From positions 19,564 through 83,563 of the forward strand of contig NZ_BBWH01000029.1 of NCBI RefSeq assembly GCF_001463705.1: a DNA stretch of 64,000 nucleotides, read 5' to 3'. The translations under genes were made by a program, and so were the position numbers. The notes beneath the pieces are model-generated. The model saw only the letters and a list, made by a program, of their open reading frames with translations. It had not been told where the DNA came from and did no database searches. This document shows positions 59,149-64,000 of this stretch, piece by piece. Source of the DNA: Aureimonas sp. AU12. GTDB lineage: Bacteria > Pseudomonadota > Alphaproteobacteria > Rhizobiales > Rhizobiaceae. The stretch's first letter is position 1. Each line of letters opens with the position of its first letter.

Positions 59149-59713
59149 GATTCAATCGGCGTCACCCCCTTGTCATCCTCAAAGCCCTGTGGCGTAAGGG
59201 ATTTCAGCCGGCGTCACGGTTTCTCCTTCGAAAACAACGCGTTGCGAGAGCCGTCCGACCCATTGAGGTGTCACGAGCCCGGCGCCAGCGCGAGTCGGCG
59301 AGTCAAGGTGAACGGCGCAAAAAATTCCCGCGTTCACCCCTGCAGCGGAATGATGGCGTGTTGCCCTGCGGAATCATTCTTTGAATCAGCGGATTACGTT
59401 TAGGCCCTGATCCCGCACGCAGTCTCGACCGTCACAGTTGCGCCACGCTCGGGTGATGGCGCACGATTCATAGCTTGCCCGGACCTGTGGCGTTGCGTAG
59501 CTTTTGCTTCAGGACAAGAGCCCGGGACGGCGAGATGTGGGGACAAGACGTGTTTTCCAGAACAAATCGGAAGATGCGCGGAACACCCCTCTCCCTCACC
59601 AACCCGAGCTGACCCTTTTTCACGATTTCAGGCATCCGGCTCGCCGTGGCACGTCCGCGGAGGGAACGGTGGTCCTGTCGCATGGTTTGGCCGTGGTCCC
59701 CCTCAGGGGAATC
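59149..59713. promoter_or_regulatory. GANTC cluster upstream of the dnaA operon
   Basis: The 666-bp gap 59068-59733 holds no supported gene. It has GANTC (CcrM methylation) sites at 59149, 59371, 59383, 59465 and 59709. In Caulobacter such sites tie dnaA transcription to the methylation state. No convincing DnaA boxes (TTATCCACA-like) were found, so an origin is not called here. Confidence 0.4.
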
Positions 59714-59733
59714 CGGCGTGTATGGAGTACCCG

Positions 59734-60168
59734 ATGAACCGTTCCTACAAGGGCGATGTCTCCGCCGAGGACTGCTGGTCAGCACTCGGCTCGCAGACCC
59801 CCTCGTTTCTCGTCGACGTCCGCACGAGTGCCGAATGGAATTTCGTCGGCTTTCCGCTGACACCGCAGGGCGGCGCCCAGCCGATCTTCGCGGAATGGCA
59901 GACCTTCCCGTCGATGGCGGTGGATCCCGGTTTCGCGCCGCGCGTGGCCGCGGCGATCGAGGCGGCCGGCGGCTCGAAGGAGTCGCCCGTCTACTTCCTC
60001 TGCCGCTCCGGCGCCCGGTCGATGTCGAGCGCAGCGGCGCTGACGGCGGCGGGCTTTGCCCATTGCTTCAACGTCGCCGACGGGTTCGAGGGGCCGCCGG
60101 ACGAAGAGGGGCATCGCGGTACGCTGGCCGGCTGGAAGGCCGCCGGCCTGCCGTGGAGGCAGAAATGA
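59734..60168 (+). CDS. Rhodanese-like domain protein coupled to dnaA
   Basis: 144 residues, single rhodanese domain. '[17 protein letters not shown]' near 27 and active-site loop '[17 protein letters not shown]' near 87 with the catalytic Cys are intact; '[14 protein letters not shown]' near 107 completes the fold. Such proteins transfer sulfur or handle thiols. The ATG at 59734 has GGAG six bases upstream; an ATG four codons earlier has none. Its stop overlaps the dnaA start by 4 bp, so dnaA is made from the same message. No transmembrane segment. Confidence 0.85.
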   Translation: MNRSYKGDVSAEDCWSALGSQTPSFLVDVRTSAEWNFVGFPLTPQGGAQPIFAEWQTFPSMAVDPGFAPRVAAAIEAAGGSKESPVYFLCRSGARSMSSAAALTAAGFAHCFNVADGFEGPPDEEGHRGTLAGWKAAGLPWRQK

Positions 60169-61739
60169 GCGCCCTCCACCACTCGGCTCCCTCGCGCCAC
60201 GCCGGCCTCCCCGCCGTCGCACGCCCGCCTCATCAGTCCCCGACCGCGGCATCCAGCATGCCCAAGCCGAACGAGCCGTCCATGGGCAAGCCTGGCGCCA
60301 GCGCCGACATGATCGAGCGCGTCAACGCGCGCCTCAAGGCGCAGCTCGGCGCCGACGTCTTCGCCTCCTGGTTCACCCGCATGAAGGTCGAGCAGGTCTC
60401 GAAGGGTCTGGTGCAGGTCTCCGTTCCCACCGCCTTCCTCAAGACCTGGATCAACGGCCATTACAGCGCGCTGCTGCTCGAGATCTTCTCCGAGGAGGTG
60501 CCGGGCACGCTGAAGGTGGACGTCGCCGTGCGCTCGGCCGTGCGCGGCTCGGGCGCCGTGGCGCCGCTGCCCGCCCCGGTCCGGGCCGACGAGCCCGCCG
60601 CTGCGCAGCCGACCCGCACGGTCGCCGCGGCCAATGCGCCGCGTGCCGGCACCGAGCGCAGCACGACGAGCGAGGTCGCACGGTCTGCCGCCTCCGAGTT
60701 CGGCTCGCCGCTCGACCCGCGCTACGTCTTCTCGACCTTCGTCGAGGGGGCCTCGAACCGCGTGGCGCTCGCCGCCGCCCGCTCGATCGCCGAGAACGGT
60801 CCGCAGTCGGTGCGCTTCAACCCGCTCTTCGTCCACGCCGCGGTGGGCCTCGGCAAGACGCATCTGCTGCAGGCGATCGCCAACGCCGCGACGGCGCGCG
60901 AGGACCGGCCGCGCGTCGTCTACCTGACGGCCGAATATTTCATGTGGCGCTTCGCCACCGCGATCCGCGACAACCAGGCGCTCGACTTCAAGGAGAACCT
61001 GCGCGGCATCGACATCCTCATCATCGACGACATGCAGTTCCTGCAGGGCAAGTCGATCCAGCAGGAATTCTGCCACCTCCTCAACGCGCTCATCGATTCG
61101 GCGCGTCAGGTGATCGTCGCCGCCGACCGTCCGGCCTTCGAGCTGGAGTCTCTCGATAGCCGGGTGCGCTCGCGCCTGTCGGGGGGCGTGGCCATCGAGA
61201 TCGCGACGCCCGATTACGACATGCGACGCGGCATCCTGGAGACCCGCATCGACGCGATGAAGGTGGAGGATCCCTCCTTCGCGCTCGCCGAGGGCGTCGT
61301 CGACACGATCGCGCGGCGCGTCGCGGGTTCGGGCCGCGACCTCGAAGGCGCCTTCAACCAGATCGCCTTCCGCCATTCGGTCGGCCAGCCGCTCTCGGCC
61401 GAGCATCTCGACGACCTCCTCAACCAGCTGACGCGGGCCGGCGCCGAGAAGCGGGTGCGCGTCGAGGACATCCTCAAGTTCGTCTCGCGCCATTACAACG
61501 TCTCGCGCACCGACATCCTGTCGGCCCGGCGCACCCGCACGATCGTGCGCCCGCGCCAGATCGCCATGTATCTTGCCAAGACGATGACGCCGCGCTCGCT
61601 GCCCGAGATCGGCCGTCGCTTCGGCGGCCGAGACCACACGACCGTGCTGCATGCCGTGCGCAAGATCGAGGCCGAGCGCGCGACCGACGAGAAGCTGTCG
61701 GAGGAGCTGGACGTCATCCGCCGCATGATCGAGGAGTGA
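60165..61739 (+). CDS. dnaA: Chromosomal replication initiator protein DnaA
   Basis: About 524 residues, longer than the ~470 typical, because of a Ser/Pro-rich N-terminal tail (~40 residues) before '[21 protein letters not shown]', domain I. Domain III has Walker A '[13 protein letters not shown]', Walker B '[12 protein letters not shown]' and sensor '[21 protein letters not shown]'. Domain IV ends in the DNA-binding signature '[19 protein letters not shown]'. The frame stays open far upstream, but GGAGG six bases before 60165 and the 4-bp overlap with the rhodanese gene set the start. It binds oriC and starts replication. Confidence 0.97.
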   Translation: MSALHHSAPSRHAGLPAVARPPHQSPTAASSMPKPNEPSMGKPGASADMIERVNARLKAQLGADVFASWFTRMKVEQVSKGLVQVSVPTAFLKTWINGHYSALLLEIFSEEVPGTLKVDVAVRSAVRGSGAVAPLPAPVRADEPAAAQPTRTVAAANAPRAGTERSTTSEVARSAASEFGSPLDPRYVFSTFVEGASNRVALAAARSIAENGPQSVRFNPLFVHAAVGLGKTHLLQAIANAATAREDRPRVVYLTAEYFMWRFATAIRDNQALDFKENLRGIDILIIDDMQFLQGKSIQQEFCHLLNALIDSARQVIVAADRPAFELESLDSRVRSRLSGGVAIEIATPDYDMRRGILETRIDAMKVEDPSFALAEGVVDTIARRVAGSGRDLEGAFNQIAFRHSVGQPLSAEHLDDLLNQLTRAGAEKRVRVEDILKFVSRHYNVSRTDILSARRTRTIVRPRQIAMYLAKTMTPRSLPEIGRRFGGRDHTTVLHAVRKIEAERATDEKLSEELDVIRRMIEE

Positions 61740-61805
61740 GCGCGGCCTGCCTTCATTTCGGCCGCGGCCGAGACTAGGATCGAGGCCAGCGAAGGAGTTG
61801 GCCCC

Positions 61806-62051
61806 ATGAGCCTTTTGATTGAGGATGCCGAGACGGTGGCGACGATCCGCCGGCTGGCGGATCGCGACGGACGAACCCCGGAAGATGTGGTGCGCCAAGC
61901 GGTGAAGGCGGCGGCCGTCGTCGCGGCGGATCATGCGCCCATCCCGCTTCGCCAGCGTTTTCAAGCGATCGGCGACGAGTGGGCGAAGGTCGAGAAGACC
62001 GGAGAAAAGGCCGATAAGGCGTTCTTCGACTCCCTCGGCGGCGATCTCTGA
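61806..62051 (+). CDS. VapB-type antitoxin (module 2)
   Basis: 81 residues. 'LLIEDAETVATIRRLADRDGRTPEDVVRQAVKAAAV' is the Rv0623/VapB-type ribbon-helix-helix region; the tail 'LRQRFQAIGDEWAKVEKTGEKADKAFFDSLGGDL' would bind the toxin. It starts 67 bp after dnaA and is followed directly by the PIN toxin. It lies between dnaA and dnaN, normally adjacent. A different antitoxin family from the pair near coaBC, so the two modules were acquired independently. Confidence 0.88.
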   Translation: MSLLIEDAETVATIRRLADRDGRTPEDVVRQAVKAAAVVAADHAPIPLRQRFQAIGDEWAKVEKTGEKADKAFFDSLGGDL

Positions 62052-62450
62052 GTGTTCATCGACGCTTCGGTCATCGTCGCGATCATCGGGCAGGAGGACG
62101 ACTGGATCTCCCTGTCCGACCGTATTGAGACGGCAGTACAGGCGTACGTGTCGCCGATGGCGATCTGGGAGGCGGTCATTGCCTTGGCGCGCCACGGTGG
62201 CGGACGGTCTTTCGTCGAGGCGGACCGGCTCGTTGCGCAGTTCGTCGAAGAAGCCGGCGCCGAGATCATCCCCGTCACCGCCGAGATCGGCACTCTGGCG
62301 CTGGATGCCTCGCGCCGGTTCGGTCGCGGGCGCCATAAGGCCGACCTGAACTTTGGAGATTGCTTCGCTTATGCCTGCGCCCGCCATCGCGGTGTGCCGC
62401 TGCTCTTCAAGGGCGAGGATTTCATCCACACCGACATCGAAGCCGCGTGA
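62052..62450 (+). CDS. VapC-type PIN-domain toxin (module 2)
   Basis: 132 residues with a GTG start directly after the antitoxin stop. Acidic catalytic residues: '[12 protein letters not shown]' (D4), 'AIWEAVIAL' (Glu near 37), '[12 protein letters not shown]' (Asp near 100) and 'LFKGEDF' near 119. Predicted Mg-dependent RNase, inhibited by the upstream antitoxin. dnaN starts 154 bp downstream. No sign of decay; both genes are in frame and complete. Confidence 0.9.
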   Translation: MFIDASVIVAIIGQEDDWISLSDRIETAVQAYVSPMAIWEAVIALARHGGGRSFVEADRLVAQFVEEAGAEIIPVTAEIGTLALDASRRFGRGRHKADLNFGDCFAYACARHRGVPLLFKGEDFIHTDIEAA

Positions 62451-62603
62451 CACCGGCGAAGGGTCGTAACCTTACCGGGCCCCGGCAGCCGCCGTTCCAC
62501 GGTTTCCCTTTTCGCCGTCGCCGCCTTGCTCTACAACGTGCGGACCTTTGCGAGGGGCGGTCCCGTCCGGCGCGTCCAGAGTTCCCGAACGGTCATTTTC
62601 GCC

Positions 62604-63722
62604 ATGCGTATCATCATCGAGCGATCGAACCTCCTGAAGTCGCTGAGCCATGTCCACCGCGTGGTGGAACGCCGGAACACGATCCCGATCCTCTCGAACG
62701 TCCTCCTCAAGTCCGAGGACGGCGCGCTGCGCCTGAAGGCGACCGATCTCGACATCGAGATCACCGAGGCGGTAGCCGCGAGCGGCGAGCAGGACGGCGC
62801 CACCACCGTGCCCGCCCACCTCCTTTACGACATCGTGCGCAAGCTCTCCGACGGCTCGGAGGTCAAGCTCCAGACCAATCCGGACGGGGCGCAGATGACG
62901 GTGACGTCGGGCCGCTCCAACTTCCGCCTCCAGTGCCTGCCCGAGGCCGACTTTCCCGACATCACCGCCGGCACGTTCAGCCACTCCTTCCAGATGAAGT
63001 CGGCCGATCTCGCCCGCCTCATCGAGCGCACCCAGTTCGCGATCTCCACCGAGGAGACCCGCTACTATCTCAACGGCATCTACCTCCACACGATCGAAGC
63101 GGGCGGCTCGCTGAAGCTGCGCGCGGTGGCCACCGACGGGCACCGCCTCGCCCGCGCCGAGATGGAGGCGCCGGCCGGCTCCGAGGGCATGCCCGGCATC
63201 ATCGTGCCGCGAAAGACCGTCGCCGAGATCCAGAAGCTGGTCGGCGAAGGCGCCGAGACCGTCGAGGTCGAGCTGTCGGACGCCAAGATCCGCTTCACCG
63301 TCGGCGCCGTGGTGATGACGTCCAAGCTCATCGACGGCACCTTCCCCGACTATCAGCGCGTCATCCCGACCGGCAACGACAAGGCGCTGACGCTCGACCG
63401 CGCCACCTTCTCGGCCGCCGTCGACCGCGTCTCCACCATCTCCTCCGAGCGCGGGCGCGCCGTGAAGCTCGCGGTGGCCGACAGCCAGCTGACGCTCACC
63501 GTGAACTCGCCCGATGCCGGCACCGCGACGGAAGAGCTCGCCGTCGGCTACGATTCGGACGAGATCGAGATCGGCTTCAACGCCAAGTATCTCCTCGACA
63601 TCACCGGCCAGCTCTCGGGCGAGACCGCCGTGTTCATGCTCGCAGATCCCGGCTCGCCGACGCTGATCAAGGACGGCGGCGACGAGGGCACGCTCTACGT
63701 CCTCATGCCGATGCGCGTCTGA
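62604..63722 (+). CDS. dnaN: DNA polymerase III subunit beta (sliding clamp)
   Basis: 372 residues, the usual length. '[37 protein letters not shown]' at the N-terminus and 'VLMPMRV' at the C-terminus are diagnostic of DnaN, with three repeated clamp domains between. The frame is open further upstream, but homology starts at 62604. The clamp tethers Pol III to DNA. Follows the VapBC insertion and precedes recF by 23 bp. Confidence 0.97.
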   Translation: MRIIIERSNLLKSLSHVHRVVERRNTIPILSNVLLKSEDGALRLKATDLDIEITEAVAASGEQDGATTVPAHLLYDIVRKLSDGSEVKLQTNPDGAQMTVTSGRSNFRLQCLPEADFPDITAGTFSHSFQMKSADLARLIERTQFAISTEETRYYLNGIYLHTIEAGGSLKLRAVATDGHRLARAEMEAPAGSEGMPGIIVPRKTVAEIQKLVGEGAETVEVELSDAKIRFTVGAVVMTSKLIDGTFPDYQRVIPTGNDKALTLDRATFSAAVDRVSTISSERGRAVKLAVADSQLTLTVNSPDAGTATEELAVGYDSDEIEIGFNAKYLLDITGQLSGETAVFMLADPGSPTLIKDGGDEGTLYVLMPMRV

Positions 63723-63745
63723 CGTCGGCGCCTGCGCAGGCCGTC

Positions 63746-64000
63746 ATGCCGCAGCCTTTGGGCGACCCGCGGATCCGCATCCGCGGGCTCGGGCTCGTCG
63801 ACTTCCGCAATTACGGGGCGCTGACGCTGCCGGTCTCCTCGCGCTTCGTGGTGCTCCACGGCGACAACGGCGCCGGCAAGACCAATCTCCTCGAAGCCGT
63901 GTCGCTGCTCTCGCCCGGCCGCGGCTTGCGCCGCGCCGCCTATGGCGAGATCGCCCGGGGCGGGGCCAGCGGCGGCTTCTCGGTGCGCGCCCGCCTGCAG
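63746..64000 (+). CDS. recF: DNA replication and repair protein RecF (3' partial)
   Basis: The first 85 codons are inside the window and the frame is open to the edge. '[21 protein letters not shown]' and Walker A '[23 protein letters not shown]' are characteristic of RecF, which loads RecA at gaps. The ATG at 63746 is 23 bp after dnaN. The standard dnaN-recF order confirms the call. Confidence 0.93.
   Translation, partial: MPQPLGDPRIRIRGLGLVDFRNYGALTLPVSSRFVVLHGDNGAGKTNLLEAVSLLSPGRGLRRAAYGEIARGGASGGFSVRARLQ

Noticed and set aside
59068..59733. oriC between rpsT and dnaA
   Set aside because: No cluster of DnaA boxes and no clear AT-rich unwinding region were found; GANTC sites alone are not enough.
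59646..61739. A DnaA of 697 residues
   Set aside because: The first ~170 codons overlap the rhodanese gene in another frame; ribosome site and homology put the start at 60165.
59991..62453. 820-codon minus-strand frame over dnaA and vapBC
   Set aside because: Antisense to dnaA, vapB and vapC, all with family motifs.

Overview
The window is a GC-rich alphaproteobacterial chromosome segment, most likely order Hyphomicrobiales (Rhizobiales). Evidence for this is the core gene order rpsT ... dnaA-dnaN-recF, the ubiE-ubiB-coaBC-dut string with mutM read divergently from ubiE, an S21 protein with a Gly/Ala-rich tail, and Irr-type iron-control-element-like sequences near iron uptake genes. Genus cannot be fixed from sequence reading alone.

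Layout. (1) 1-10.2 kb, chromosomal: end of a FecCD/FecE-type ABC importer and a convergent TonB-dependent siderophore receptor; an Old Yellow Enzyme; a short-chain dehydrogenase divergent from an HxlR regulator; a sensor kinase overlapping a receiver-GGDEF protein. (2) 10.36-36.26 kb, an integrated element bounded by a perfect 47-bp direct repeat that copies the 3' part of a tRNA-Phe gene. It carries, left to right, a six-gene type I restriction-modification operon (hsdM-hsdS-three accessory genes-hsdR, minus strand); a minimal tyrosine recombinase; a family-B DNA polymerase with the KTRG signature of primer-independent polymerases (piPolB); an HUH-type Rep protein; a block of putative toxin/defence genes (ADP-ribosyltransferase-like, RES domain, an HRW/SLPQ-motif protein, a DUF6641-like gene and a YaaC-like gene); a GIY-YIG protein; and a tyrosine integrase beside the intact tRNA-Phe. 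This is best read as a pipolin, a self-replicating piPolB element, with an unusual second replication protein. (3) 36.3-38 kb: tRNA-Thr followed by a fossil of another tRNA-targeting element (duplicated tRNA 3' end, decayed integrase, IS3 fragment). (4) 38-64 kb, chromosomal: gyrB, a cytochrome P450, a cold-shock protein, rpsU, an MscS channel, cysK, a diguanylate cyclase, a methyltransferase, a second iron-type ABC importer, dut, coaBC, ubiB, ubiE, mutM, an enoyl-CoA hydratase, rpsT, a rhodanese-like gene coupled to dnaA, dnaN and the start of recF.

How the parts work together. In the island the integrase and att repeats give integration and excision; piPolB (no primer needed) and the HUH protein (nicking) would copy the excised form; and the restriction and toxin genes are cargo that would keep the element in the host and exclude competitors. 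In the chromosome two separate VapBC toxin-antitoxin pairs lie inside essential operons: one between ubiB and coaBC, overlapping the coaBC start codon, and one between dnaA and dnaN. The most interesting signals are the piPolB plus HUH Rep module, the hairpins that flank the polymerase gene, and the paired TGYGCTA arm-type repeats at both ends of the island.
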